From Pseudomonadota bacterium (GTDB lineage: Bacteria; Pseudomonadota; Gammaproteobacteria; Steroidobacterales; JBCBZW01): a DNA stretch of 45,360 nt. Below, in pieces: positions 9,317-17,429 of the stretch; the first letter of the stretch is position 1, and each line of letters opens with the position of its first letter. Location of the stretch: positions 1 through 45,360 of the forward strand of contig JBCBZW010000033.1 in NCBI GenBank assembly GCA_039815145.1, in the 5' to 3' direction. The notes under the pieces are model-generated. The model was not told the DNA's origin. It saw nothing but the letters and a program-made list of their open reading frames with translations, and made no database searches. The translations under genes were made by a program, and so were the position numbers.

Positions 9317-9348
9317 GGGCCCCGGTGGCGACACCGGGGCCCTTTTTT
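9317..9348. terminator. Strong Rho-independent terminator, probably bidirectional
   Basis: Perfect 11-bp stem GGGCCCCGGTG/CACCGGGGCCC (9317-9327 and 9332-9342) closed by a GCGA tetraloop and followed by six T on the plus strand. On the minus strand the same stem is followed by TTCTTTTT, so it can also end transcripts of the convergent gene at 9376-10296. It lies 36 bp after the stop of the large secreted protein. Confidence 0.93.
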
Positions 9349-9375
9349 CATGGCTCGCCTTAGCGTGTGGTAAGC

Positions 9376-10296
9376 CTAACGGCTGGGTGAGGCGCGCCCC
9401 TCGCGCAGCAGCAGCACTTCGATCGACTCGATCGCCGTGCGCACCACCTTCGGTGCGTTCGACCCGAGAAACGGCACCAGGGATTGCACATCCTCGGCCG
9501 TCCCGTGGTCTGCGATGGCCTCCAATGCTGCTGTCGCCAGTTGGGGCCCGTGCGTTTCCAATGCGAATTGAGGCTCGAGCTCGGCGATCACCTGGCGGCA
9601 GGCGTCACGCAACCACCGCTGAGAGCGATCCGGGAACGCCACAGCAGCCTCCAGAAGGAAGGCACGCAGCTCTTGCGTAACCTCAGGGTCGCTCACCACC
9701 TTCGCCACTCGCTCGCCTTGGCGGGGACGCATGCTCGCGTGCAGATCCGGGCGCAGCAAGAGTTCCACGACTACCAGTGCGCGCGTGCGCGCATCGGCGC
9801 GCGCCATCTGGCGGGTGAGCGCTTCCAGAACGTCGCGGCGATCGGGAGGCACCTCACGGGTAGCTGACTCGAACAGAAAACGCGTGTCGGGTGTGTCCTC
9901 GAAGAGCGCAGGATCGCCGAGTCCGCGCACGGTGATCATTCGCGGCCCCTCGGGATCCTCAAACTTCGATTCTCGAAACTGGGGGTCGCTGGTGAAGTAG
10001 GAGAAGGCGACGATGTAGGACTGCCCTTCCTGCACGTCGGCAAAGGTCTGCTCGTCCTCCATGCGCAGCACCACACTCTCCTCGACGTCCCCGGCGTAGG
10101 CCACCTGGCGCTCGAAGCGCACCTTGTTCGGGGCTATTTTCTCCGCCACCTTGCCGGCCATCACCTGGTTGTAGGGGTTGCCGGTGAACTCGGCTAAGGG
10201 CGGTTGAACCGGGCGCGCCGCGTGGGCGAGCGGCAGCATCGCAATGGCGAGGATGCCGAAAAGAGCTGCGAGGGGGGAGCGTCGAGTAGTAGTCAC
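9376..10296 (-). CDS. Secreted protein with helical-repeat-like C-terminus, unknown function
   Basis: 306 residues starting at GTG (10296) with GGAG upstream. A signal peptide (RRSPLAALFGILAIAMLPLAHAA) precedes a beta-rich region with VRFERQVAYAGDVEESVVLR and a YIVAFSYF segment. The second half (about 150-300) is Leu/Ala-rich and helical, with HEAT-like spacing (ATAALEAIADHGTAEDVQSL and SNAPKVVRTAIESIEVLLLR). A protein-binding role in the periplasm is possible, but this is only inference from shape. It is transcribed towards the secreted protein gene on its left and shares its terminator. The next minus gene upstream ends about 120 bp away, so co-transcription is uncertain. Confidence 0.78.
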   Translation of the reverse strand: MTTTRRSPLAALFGILAIAMLPLAHAARPVQPPLAEFTGNPYNQVMAGKVAEKIAPNKVRFERQVAYAGDVEESVVLRMEDEQTFADVQEGQSYIVAFSYFTSDPQFRESKFEDPEGPRMITVRGLGDPALFEDTPDTRFLFESATREVPPDRRDVLEALTRQMARADARTRALVVVELLLRPDLHASMRPRQGERVAKVVSDPEVTQELRAFLLEAAVAFPDRSQRWLRDACRQVIAELEPQFALETHGPQLATAALEAIADHGTAEDVQSLVPFLGSNAPKVVRTAIESIEVLLLREGRASPSR

Positions 10297-10413
10297 TGCA
10301 TCTTTCTCCGTGATTATTGGCGTGGCAGCGGCGTGTTGTCTGGGGGCGCATCATAGCGAGATGCGCCGTTGCCAGCATGGGGCGTTGCACCGGCAGGCGG
10401 GGTGGCTGTCCGC

Positions 10414-11034
10414 TCAGGTCAGCTGGCGCAGGAAAGTGTCGATCGCTTCGAGCGCCTCGGTAAGGTTGGCCTCGTGGGTGGTGCCGCTGGCCTTGCGCGG
10501 CTTGAGGTCGTGGTTGCCGTCCGGGCACCAATGCACCCGGATCGCGGGCGACAGCGAGTAACTCTCCACCTCAGCCCGGTTGCCGAGGGCATCACGCTCG
10601 CCTTGGACGATCAAGGTGGGTGTACGCAGCGCCTCGAGGTGCGCGGTGCGCAAGCGCTCGGGTTTCCCCGCGGGATGGAACGGGTAGCCTAGGCACACGA
10701 GCCCCGCCACCTCGAGTTCGTCGGCTAGCAGACTTGCCATGCGCCCGCCCATGGACTTGCCACCGATGATCAGCTGTTGCGCGGGCGCACTCGCCAGATC
10801 GACCGCCTCTCGCCACGTGTCCAGCAGCTTCTTCTGGGAACTAGGCGGTCGGCGGCGGCCGTCCTCGCGACGCGCCGCCATGTACGGAAACTCGAAGCGA
10901 AGGCACCGATAGCCCCTGGCACCGAGATCCTCCGCCACACCATTCATGAATGGACTGTCCATAGGTGCCCCGGCTCCGTGCGCCAGAATCACCGTCAGCT
11001 GCGCCCCCTGCGGGCCGTCCTTCAGGATTTCCAT
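10414..11034 (-). CDS. Small alpha/beta hydrolase (dienelactone-hydrolase/Tex30-like)
   Basis: 206 residues. The nucleophile elbow is GGKSMGG with Ser94; Asp148 (GERDALG) and His175 (DGNHDLK) complete a plausible catalytic triad. LAHGAGAPMDSPF near residues 18-29 forms the oxyanion region typical of the KANL3/Tex30-like group of small bacterial alpha/beta hydrolases. There is no signal peptide, so it is probably cytoplasmic. The substrate is unknown. The ATG at 11034 is the only in-frame start giving the full first strand (VILAHGAG). It appears to be a stand-alone gene, divergent from the gene at 11274 across 239 bp. Confidence 0.88.
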   Translation of the reverse strand: MEILKDGPQGAQLTVILAHGAGAPMDSPFMNGVAEDLGARGYRCLRFEFPYMAARREDGRRRPPSSQKKLLDTWREAVDLASAPAQQLIIGGKSMGGRMASLLADELEVAGLVCLGYPFHPAGKPERLRTAHLEALRTPTLIVQGERDALGNRAEVESYSLSPAIRVHWCPDGNHDLKPRKASGTTHEANLTEALEAIDTFLRQLT

Positions 11035-11273
11035 TGAACCATTCTGCCCCCTCGGGGCTACCTACTGGCAAGAGCCGCTGGCCACCCTGTCGACAGCCCC
11101 GCACGAAGCGCGACAGTTGACGCCGAATCAGACACTTAAGGTGTGCAGGTGACGGGGTGTGGTCAGGTGGATGGATCTTTTCACCGTTGCGATGGTCAAC
11201 CTAGTTAACCCTCGAGCAACGTGTGGCAAGCCTTCGGTCGATCAGACGTCGCTTCAAGATGAGAGGAAATCGA

Positions 11274-11678
11274 ATGATGCGGACATCAACCACTTTTGCA
11301 GCCCTAGTGACCCTGGCCGCCGCGCTCGGTGTCTCGACGACCACCAGCGCCAGCGAAGCCGTGGACGAAGAGGTGGTCTCCAGCGCCACCTTCGACACCA
11401 CCGGCGATGAGCTGCAGTGCCTCACCTTGCGCACGATCCGAGATGTGCAGTACCCGAGCGACGATAAGCTCGTGTTCGAAATGCGCGGTGGCGCTCGCTA
11501 CCTGAATGAACTCAGCGGCGTATGCAACGGTCTACGTAAAGAACGGCGCTTCGATGCCAACGGCGCCAACGTCGGTCGCCTGTGCAAAGGCCAGGTAATC
11601 ACGGTGACGGACCAGCTTGGCATCGTGCGTGGATCCTGCGGCCTCGGCGACTTCCAAGAGTTGGTGACGAGCCGCTAA
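11274..11678 (+). CDS. Small secreted four-cysteine protein (resembles DUF6491)
   Basis: 134 residues starting at the ATG at 11274, chosen because AGAGGAAAT lies just before it and it begins a good signal peptide (MMRTSTTFAALVTLAAALGV, cleaved near TSASEA). The mature part has four cysteines (QCLTLRTIRDVQ, GVCNGLR, RLCKGQ, GSCGLGDF) that could form two disulphides. YLNELSGVCNGLR and a CGLG ending resemble small periplasmic DUF6491-type proteins of gammaproteobacteria. The function is unknown. It is monocistronic, with a hairpin downstream shared with the convergent gene. Confidence 0.78.
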   Translation: MMRTSTTFAALVTLAAALGVSTTTSASEAVDEEVVSSATFDTTGDELQCLTLRTIRDVQYPSDDKLVFEMRGGARYLNELSGVCNGLRKERRFDANGANVGRLCKGQVITVTDQLGIVRGSCGLGDFQELVTSR

Positions 11679-11716
11679 CCACCACTCCCCTTTCCCCTGC
11701 CCCCCTGGCGCGAAAA

Positions 11717-11750
11717 GGGCGGGCGCGTCTTCCCCTCGACGCGCCCGCCC
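11717..11750. terminator. Perfect 13-bp hairpin between convergent genes
   Basis: GGGCGGGCGCGTC (11717-11729) and GACGCGCCCGCCC (11738-11750) pair perfectly around an 8-base loop. On the minus strand the stem is followed by TTTT, so it should terminate the gene at 11794-12525. On the plus strand there is no T-run, but the stem could still act as an mRNA 3' end for the gene at 11274. Confidence 0.75.
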
Positions 11751-11793
11751 CTGAGCGGGCACCCGCCCGCGTGCTATCGCCTTAACCAGACGA

Positions 11794-12525
11794 CTACTCG
11801 CCGACGCGGGTCTCGATGACGGCCTGGATCGCGTCGCCGTTGCGCGTCAGCACGGCGCGGGCACCGGCCAGCGGGCTGGCGGGATCGGCGAAGCTGTAGA
11901 CCGCGTCCTCACCTGACTCGCCCGCCCCGAACACGGCGAACTGCACGTCGGCACACAGGTTGTCGCCAGCGAAATAGCCGAGGTTGGGATCGGAGCAGTA
12001 GGGATCGAGGAAGTTGGCCACCTGGGCGAAGGCGTCACCGCGCTGGACATCACCGTGGGTGCGCACGATCAGGTGCACCTCCGCCTCCGGGTTGTCCAGG
12101 GCTCGGCGCAGGCCCATCGGATCGATCAGGCTCGGGCCTGCCAGGTCGAGGGCCACGCCGGCCTCGCTCTTGTAGAGGCTTGCCACCAGGCGCACGTTGC
12201 CGCGCGGGCTGGTCACCGCGCCGGTGCCGTGGATGACGGCGAGGCCTGCCTCCAGGTTGGGACTGATCAGGGCCGGATCGGGGCTGCCGTTGGCGACCGA
12301 GTCCAGGTACGCCTGACCGAACACATCCACGCTGCCGCACTGCTCGAGGCCACCGGGATTGAAGGTGCAAGCGTCGGGGCTGTTGAAGATCACCCACCAC
12401 ATGGTGAGGGCCTGCGGCGTCTGGGTGGGCACGGGCACGGCGGCATCGGCCATGAAGGGCACGAACAGGGCAACGGACGAGGCGAAGGCGGCGGCAGTAA
12501 GAGAGATGAGCTTGTTGGCACGCAT
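11794..12525 (-). CDS. Secreted protein of unknown function
   Basis: 243 residues. A clean signal peptide (MRANKLISLTAAAFASSVAL, then cleavage near MADAAVP) is followed by a domain with four cysteines in the mature part (CTFNPGGLEQC, and DPYCSDPNLGYFAGDNLC) and alternating hydrophobic strands (GLAVIHGTGAVTS, VRLVASLYKS, AEVHLIVRTHG). The pattern suggests a small beta-rich extracellular domain. I do not recognise the family; a CHRD-like fold is possible but the diagnostic His-containing motif is not seen. The ATG at 12525 begins the signal peptide. It stands alone, convergent with the gene at 11274. Confidence 0.8.
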   Translation of the reverse strand: MRANKLISLTAAAFASSVALFVPFMADAAVPVPTQTPQALTMWWVIFNSPDACTFNPGGLEQCGSVDVFGQAYLDSVANGSPDPALISPNLEAGLAVIHGTGAVTSPRGNVRLVASLYKSEAGVALDLAGPSLIDPMGLRRALDNPEAEVHLIVRTHGDVQRGDAFAQVANFLDPYCSDPNLGYFAGDNLCADVQFAVFGAGESGEDAVYSFADPASPLAGARAVLTRNGDAIQAVIETRVGE

Positions 12526-12859
12526 GATGTGTACTCCTATCGACTAACGTGTTTGACGGTTGATTCAGCGAAGCTCGTCGCTTCGTGAGGCCAGTCTCCA
12601 CGTCAGCCGCTGGGCACACTTGACCGCGGCGTGATCATCCCCTGACGGTTTCCTGACCGTCAGATTTCCCCATTCAAATCAGTCTATTGCAGATCGTTCA
12701 GGCGGTGAGTGCCGTTGCGAAAATTCTCGACGGCCTGCGACAGCTCCTCCCGAGAGCACATGACGAAGGGCCGTAGCGGGCCCCGGGCTGGTCCTAGGCC
12801 TTGGCATCGACCACGAGGCACGCACTGTGCTCGTGCTCACGCCGTCTTCGTCGCCTGAT
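12526..12859. other. Intergenic region with one inverted repeat
   Basis: No gene is supported. The one structured element is CTGACGGT (12642-12649) and ACCGTCAG (12656-12663), an 8-bp perfect inverted repeat with a 6-base spacer. It lies 117 bp upstream of the secreted-protein start and about 200 bp downstream of the glycosyltransferase stop. With no T-run it could be an operator or a weak terminator; neither can be decided from sequence. Confidence 0.5.
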
Positions 12860-13684
12860 TCAGTGCGATGCCCCCTTGGTCTGATCATCGTCTCCGCGAG
12901 GGTAGCGTCGCAGTCCCATCAGCTCCAACGCCAGGTGAAAGACAAACTGCGGCCCCTGGACCAGGGTGCGCCGCCAGAGCTTGCGCGGCTCCGCGGCCAG
13001 GCGCCAGGCCCATTCCAGGCCGAAGCGGCCAACCCAGGCCGGTGCCCGCGACACGCGACCGCTGGCGAACCCGAAGGCCGCCCCCACGCCCATGGCCACC
13101 GGCACCTGCAGGCGGTGGCGGTGCTCGGCGATCCAGCGCTCCTGCTTAGGACAGCCCAAGCCCACCCACAGCACGTCGGCCCCGCTCGCGTTGATCGCAT
13201 CGATCATCGCCTGGGTCTCCTCCGGCGCGAGGGGACGGAACGGCGGCGAACAGGTGCCGGCGATGACGTGGCCGGGGTAGAGGCGCTGCAGGTTGTCCTC
13301 GAGGGCATCGAGGGTCTCCTGCGTGTCACCGAAGAAATAGCTTCGGTAGCCCCGCTCGTCGGCACGGGCGAGAAACGCGCGCAGCACATCCGGCCCGGGT
13401 ACGCGCTCGGGGATGGGCTCCCCCCGCAGGCGCGAGGCGATCACCGGCGCGATGCCATCAGCACAGGAGATGTCGGCGCTATTGATCACACGGCGGAAGC
13501 TCGCATCGCGATGGCCTTCCCAGATACCGTGGAAGCCGGTGGCGACCACGTAGCGGGCGCCCTTGTGGCTATCGCGCTCGGCGATCCACCGTTCTATCTC
13601 ATCGATCGTCTGCTGCAGGGTCAGGCGGTCGACCCCCGCTCCCAGCACGTAAGCGCGCGCTCCCATTCGCTCATTATCCTTCAT
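12860..13684 (-). CDS. WecG/TagA/CpsF-family glycosyltransferase (GT26)
   Basis: 274 residues. Family members transfer N-acetylmannosaminuronic acid, ManNAc or related sugars to an undecaprenyl-linked acceptor at the inner face of the membrane during surface-polysaccharide synthesis. The signature VGLGCPKQERW (about residue 173) and the upstream SADISCADGIAPVIASR and GDTQETLDAL segments match GT26. The C-terminus (VGRFGLEWAWRLAAEPRKLW) is typical, including the membrane-associating tail. The start at 13684 follows from a 4-bp ATGA overlap with the DUF3187 gene upstream, indicating coupling. A second ATG at 13666 has AAGGA upstream and is an alternative. The donor sugar cannot be told. It lies far from the main polysaccharide region at 36-44 kb. 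Confidence 0.93.
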   Translation of the reverse strand: MKDNERMGARAYVLGAGVDRLTLQQTIDEIERWIAERDSHKGARYVVATGFHGIWEGHRDASFRRVINSADISCADGIAPVIASRLRGEPIPERVPGPDVLRAFLARADERGYRSYFFGDTQETLDALEDNLQRLYPGHVIAGTCSPPFRPLAPEETQAMIDAINASGADVLWVGLGCPKQERWIAEHRHRLQVPVAMGVGAAFGFASGRVSRAPAWVGRFGLEWAWRLAAEPRKLWRRTLVQGPQFVFHLALELMGLRRYPRGDDDQTKGASH

Positions 13685-14685
13685 CGCGAGGTGGCGCCCT
13701 GGCGGGTCCATTGCAGCCGGAAAATGACATCCGGGTGGCTCGATACCAACACGTCCTCGCTGAAACCGAAGCGCACGGTGTGGCGCGGGGCCAGCGTGAG
13801 GGCGACGCCGACGTGCAGCACGCCGGCCAGGCCGTCCAGGTCCGGCACGTCAGCCTCCACCACGGCGCTGCGCAAATCCAGGCCTGCCCCCAGGCTAACC
13901 CGAGGACCGACCCGATAGTCTATGGCGCCGCCACCGAAGCCCGTCCAGGACAGAAGGTCGGCGCCCAACACCTGGCCGTCGCCAAGGCGCGCGATGCCCG
14001 CGTGGGCCTGCAGGCGCAGGCGATCGACCGCGAAGGCGCCCTCCCGATGCCAGTGGGCGGTGAGCGAGAGATCCAGGCCGTCGCTGCCGGTCAGGCGCTC
14101 GGCATCGCCCGTGGGCAGCTCGGCCCGAAGGCTCAACCAGGTCTCCCCCTGCCCGTCGTCCCGCGCACCGAGGCGCCGCGCCAGCATCAGGCCGACATCG
14201 CCTACACTTGAGGTGTCCTCGACGAGGCGGCCCACCGCGATGCCCTGGCGGGCGTACTCGAGGTTGAGCTGACCGCGGGGCACGTCGTCGCGTATCCCAT
14301 CGGGCAAGCCGAAGGCGCTGTGCCAGGTGTCGATGACGCCGTCGAGCACACCGCCGCCCCAGCTGATCCAGGGCACCTGGGCCCCCACCCGCCAATGCTC
14401 GCCGAGGGCCCACAGGCCGGCCAGCTGCAGCTGGGTACTCTCGCCATCGAACAGGTAGGCGTCGAACTCGCTGGTCTGGGTGGAGGCGTGGCTCGCGATG
14501 GCGAGGCAAGTGCTGATGCCGGGATCGCTCGGGTCCAGCGTGCTCGGGCCCGCCACGGCCACCAGGCTGGCGATGGGTCCCATGGGTGTGCGGCAGGTGA
14601 GCGCCGTCGCGTGGGCGCTCGATCCAACCATCAACAACAGTGACAAGGCGCCGCACGCGCTGGCGAGGCGGGCTAGCATGGTCAT
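13681..14685 (-). CDS. DUF3187 family, predicted outer-membrane beta-barrel protein
   Basis: 334 residues. A signal peptide (MTMLARLASACGALSLLLMV, then GSSAHA) is followed by a barrel-like sequence rich in alternating strands and ending in an aromatic-containing strand (VIFRLQW). The block VPWISWGGGVLDGVIDTWH followed by AFGLPDGIRD is the DUF3187 hallmark. The function is unknown; outer-membrane location is inferred from strand pattern. I chose the ATG at 14685; an ATG at 14679 is also possible, and more upstream starts would bury the signal peptide. The stop overlaps the start of the GT26 glycosyltransferase (ATGA, 13681-13684), so the two proteins are made together. This may link the barrel to envelope polysaccharide. 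Confidence 0.85.
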   Translation of the reverse strand: MTMLARLASACGALSLLLMVGSSAHATALTCRTPMGPIASLVAVAGPSTLDPSDPGISTCLAIASHASTQTSEFDAYLFDGESTQLQLAGLWALGEHWRVGAQVPWISWGGGVLDGVIDTWHSAFGLPDGIRDDVPRGQLNLEYARQGIAVGRLVEDTSSVGDVGLMLARRLGARDDGQGETWLSLRAELPTGDAERLTGSDGLDLSLTAHWHREGAFAVDRLRLQAHAGIARLGDGQVLGADLLSWTGFGGGAIDYRVGPRVSLGAGLDLRSAVVEADVPDLDGLAGVLHVGVALTLAPRHTVRFGFSEDVLVSSHPDVIFRLQWTRQGATSR

Positions 14686-14735
14686 CGGGGACGGCCGCTC
14701 ACTCGGGCGGCATGGGTTAATCAAGGAGGAACACC

Positions 14736-14984
14736 ATGGGTATGCTTTCCTGGGCCCTGCTGGGGTTGATCGTCGGCGCACTGGCCAAGTTCTTGATGCC
14801 GGGGAAGGATCCCGGCGGCATCCTCGTCACCATCGGCATCGGCATCGCCGGCGCCTTCGTCGGCGGTTACCTCGGCACCTTGCTCGGCATCGGTGGCGTG
14901 GGGGGCTTCGACCTCATGAGCATCGCCATCGCCACCGGCGGCGCGATGTTACTACTGTTTGCTTACCGCAATTTGAAGCGCTGA
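14736..14984 (+). CDS. GlsB/YeaQ/YmgE-family small membrane protein
   Basis: 82 residues with three hydrophobic segments rich in glycine (LSWALLGLIVGALAKFLMPG, GGILVTIGIGIAGAFVGGYL, MSIAIATGGAMLLLFAY). The GALAKFLMPGKDPGG stretch is typical of this transglycosylase-associated or stress-response family. The exact function is unknown; members are induced by envelope stress in several bacteria. The start is well supported by AAGGAGGAACACC before the ATG. It is a single gene divergent from the DUF3187 gene and convergent with the M24 peptidase gene. Confidence 0.95.
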   Translation: MGMLSWALLGLIVGALAKFLMPGKDPGGILVTIGIGIAGAFVGGYLGTLLGIGGVGGFDLMSIAIATGGAMLLLFAYRNLKR

Positions 14985-15043
14985 GAGGCGAGGCCGCTGC
15001 GCGGGCGTGGCACGGGTCCGCGTCGCGCCCCGGCGCCGCTCGC

Positions 15044-16408
15044 TCAGCGCACCACGTGCCATTGGGTCTGTCGACCCGCCAGGTAGATCACTCGCTCGCC
15101 GTCGAAGCACGCGTTCTGCTCCAACTTGATCTGCACGTACTGCTCGCCCCAGGCGCCCACCGGGCTCTTGATGTTGCCTTCGATCGCGTAGCAGGTGTTC
15201 TCGTGCAGGGGCCAATCACCGCGAATCGGGGTGCCGTCCTGGTCGTCCCACATGCCGATCGTCGGGCCCGGCGCATGGCCGAAGAAGCCGATCGGATGGG
15301 TGTAGGTGCTGCAGATCATGTCGGCCTGGGCGCAGGCGACGCGGGTCTGGGCCAGGATCTCGTTGCCCGTCCGCCCACTGACGAACGCATCCGTTAGCAT
15401 GTCCTGCCAGCGGTTACCCGTGGCCAGGGCGCTGACGAGGGCCGGCGGCACGCCCTCCTCGCCCAGGCGCGGCACGTAGGCCATCTCCTGCGTGTCCGTG
15501 CATAGCTTCAGGTAGCACACGCCCACGTCCGTGTGCAGCACATCCCCCGCCTCGATCACACCGCCGCTGCCGCAGAAGGGCGAGTCGGCCTCGCAGGTCT
15601 GGCCGGCGCGCTGCAGGTTGACGTAGGGCATGAACCAGGGCGCGAGGTTGAGATCTTCGAAGCGCTGGCGGATGTACCACGCGACGTCGGCCGTGGTGGT
15701 CGCCCCCGGGGTGATCACCTGCGGCGAGAAGGCCTCGCCGATGACCATGCGGGCGAGGCTCACGATGTGGGCGTAGGTCTCCATCTCCGAGGCCGTGCGG
15801 GTCTCAGCCCAGCGCACCACGAGATCCTCGGCGGAGGTCAGCCGCGCCACGTACTCGGGCGGCAGCACCGCCACCAAACGCTCGTGCAAGGCGTGAGTCA
15901 GGCCGTCGGCGACGGGCCAATCGCGCGAGACGTCGATCCCGATCCGCGCCGGATCGCGCGCCACGATCAGGTCCCCCAGCGCTTGCCATTGATCATCGAG
16001 ATCACCGCCCTCCCAGGCGGACTCGTAGGGGTCGCCCAAGGGATAGCGATTCACCGTGAGGCGCTCCACGCCTTCGTCCGTGCGATGGAACACGAGCATG
16101 GTGATGCGGCGGGCGGCGAAGGTGGGCTGGGGCACCAGCGAGAAGTAGATCGGATCCTCCGCATACTCCCGTGCGAGCACCAACCACATGTCGAGCTCGG
16201 TCTCCGCCATCAGCTGCGGCAACAGCGTGGTCAGACGCTCCGCCAGATGGCGGTTCTCGACCTCGGGCCGGGCGCGGTACGCGAGGACGTCGCGCGGCCC
16301 ATTCACCACCCTACCCTGGGCGCCGTCGCCGGCCACGGCGACCGCACCCGTCAGTAGGAGTGCTGGCAGTAAGGCCCACTGCAGCAGGTGACGCATGGCA
16401 TTGCTCAT
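15044..16408 (-). CDS. Secreted M24-family metallopeptidase (Xaa-Pro aminopeptidase-like)
   Basis: 454 residues. M24 peptidases use two metal ions to remove N-terminal residues, often before proline. Expected ligands are visible in order: Asp in HTDVGV and Asp eleven residues later in CTDT, His in THPIGFFGH, Glu in AIEGN and Glu in IKLEQN. An N-terminal hydrophobic stretch (LLQWALLPALLLTGAVAVAG) indicates export. The N-terminal half is the creatinase-like non-catalytic domain. I chose the ATG at 16408 because GGGAG precedes it by about five bases; a GTG at 16414 overlaps that site. The next gene upstream, rarD, ends 25 bp away, so the two may be co-transcribed. Peptide substrate is unknown. 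Confidence 0.92.
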   Translation of the reverse strand: MSNAMRHLLQWALLPALLLTGAVAVAGDGAQGRVVNGPRDVLAYRARPEVENRHLAERLTTLLPQLMAETELDMWLVLAREYAEDPIYFSLVPQPTFAARRITMLVFHRTDEGVERLTVNRYPLGDPYESAWEGGDLDDQWQALGDLIVARDPARIGIDVSRDWPVADGLTHALHERLVAVLPPEYVARLTSAEDLVVRWAETRTASEMETYAHIVSLARMVIGEAFSPQVITPGATTTADVAWYIRQRFEDLNLAPWFMPYVNLQRAGQTCEADSPFCGSGGVIEAGDVLHTDVGVCYLKLCTDTQEMAYVPRLGEEGVPPALVSALATGNRWQDMLTDAFVSGRTGNEILAQTRVACAQADMICSTYTHPIGFFGHAPGPTIGMWDDQDGTPIRGDWPLHENTCYAIEGNIKSPVGAWGEQYVQIKLEQNACFDGERVIYLAGRQTQWHVVR

Positions 16409-16433
16409 CTCCACTCCCTAGCTTGGATTTCGG

Positions 16434-17369
16434 TCAGGTCGGCGGCGTTTGCGGTCGGCGGCGCCACGCGTCGAAGGCGAACAGGCACACGGCGGACCAG
16501 ATGCACGCGAAGCAGATCGCGAACGGTAGGGTCAAGGTCTCACCGAAGAGCAATCCCATCAGGAACTGCAGGGTGGGCGCCAGGAACTGCACGAAGCCTA
16601 GCGTGGCCAAGGGCAGGCGGCGCGCCGCCAGGGCGAACAGCAACAAGGGCAACACGGTGACAGGCCCCGCCAGCAACAGCAATACGGCCATTCCCGGTGC
16701 CTCAGGGCCGAACGTAGACGTGCCCGCGCCGATCAGGCTCGCTAGATAGAAGCCCGCGACGGGCAGCAGCACCAAGGTCTCGACGAACAACCCCGGCATC
16801 GCCCCCACCGGCACGGCCTTACGGATGACCCCGTAGACGGTGAACGAGAGCGCTAGGGTGATGGAAATGATGGGAAAGCCATGGCCGACCGTGGCGAGCA
16901 CCATCACGCCGACGGCGGCGAGGCCGACGGAGATCAGCTGCGTGCGATTCAACCGCTCCCCGAACAACGCCACGCCCGCCACCACCGACACCAGCGGATT
17001 GATGTAGTAGCCGAGGCTGGCCTCGAAAATGTTGTCGCTCAGCACGGCGCGGATGTACACCAGCCAGTTGATCGCGATGAACGCCGCCGAGGTGGCCAGC
17101 AGGGCCAGGGTGCGCGGGTTGCGCACGGCATCCCACACATCTCGCCGTTGCCCCCGCAGAGCGATGATCAACACACCGAAGGGCACGGCCCAGACGATGC
17201 GATGGGCGAGGATCTCGAGCGCGTCGACCGACGCCACGAGCTTGAAATAGACCGGCAGCACGCCCCACAGGAGGTACGCCCCGAGGGCCGCGGCAAGCCC
17301 TTCGCGACCGGAGGCGGCTTGGGCAGCGGCATCGGCCGGCGCGGAGGTGGAGGGGTGGGCGGCGCTCAT
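16434..17369 (-). CDS. rarD: RarD-type EamA transporter
   Basis: 311 residues with ten predicted membrane spans, as in the drug/metabolite transporter superfamily. LWGVLPVYFKLV near the start, NWLVYIRAV and LGYYINPLVSVVAGV in the first repeat, and QFLAPTLQFLMGLLFGE in the second are classic RarD sequences. In other bacteria RarD is named for chloramphenicol sensitivity, but its physiological substrate is unclear. The N-terminus has about 25 extra Ala/Ser-rich residues before the first span, so a later start is possible though no better start codon is visible. It sits 25 bp upstream of the M24 peptidase gene on the same strand. Confidence 0.93.
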   Translation of the reverse strand: MSAAHPSTSAPADAAAQAASGREGLAAALGAYLLWGVLPVYFKLVASVDALEILAHRIVWAVPFGVLIIALRGQRRDVWDAVRNPRTLALLATSAAFIAINWLVYIRAVLSDNIFEASLGYYINPLVSVVAGVALFGERLNRTQLISVGLAAVGVMVLATVGHGFPIISITLALSFTVYGVIRKAVPVGAMPGLFVETLVLLPVAGFYLASLIGAGTSTFGPEAPGMAVLLLLAGPVTVLPLLLFALAARRLPLATLGFVQFLAPTLQFLMGLLFGETLTLPFAICFACIWSAVCLFAFDAWRRRPQTPPT

Positions 17370-17429
17370 GACGCGGCATGGTACGCGCCCTGGAGCCCTT
17401 GTCGAGCCAGCAGTCCCCCGCTTCGCGAC

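Noticed and set aside
7316-9334. A 672-codon open frame on the minus strand opposite the large secreted protein
   Set aside because: It is a mirror of codon structure in GC-rich DNA; it has no ribosome binding site, no recognisable protein features, and the plus-strand gene has a signal peptide and terminator.
12679-12888. A 69-codon minus-strand frame between two genes
   Set aside because: Random composition, overlaps the glycosyltransferase C-terminus and lacks a ribosome binding site.
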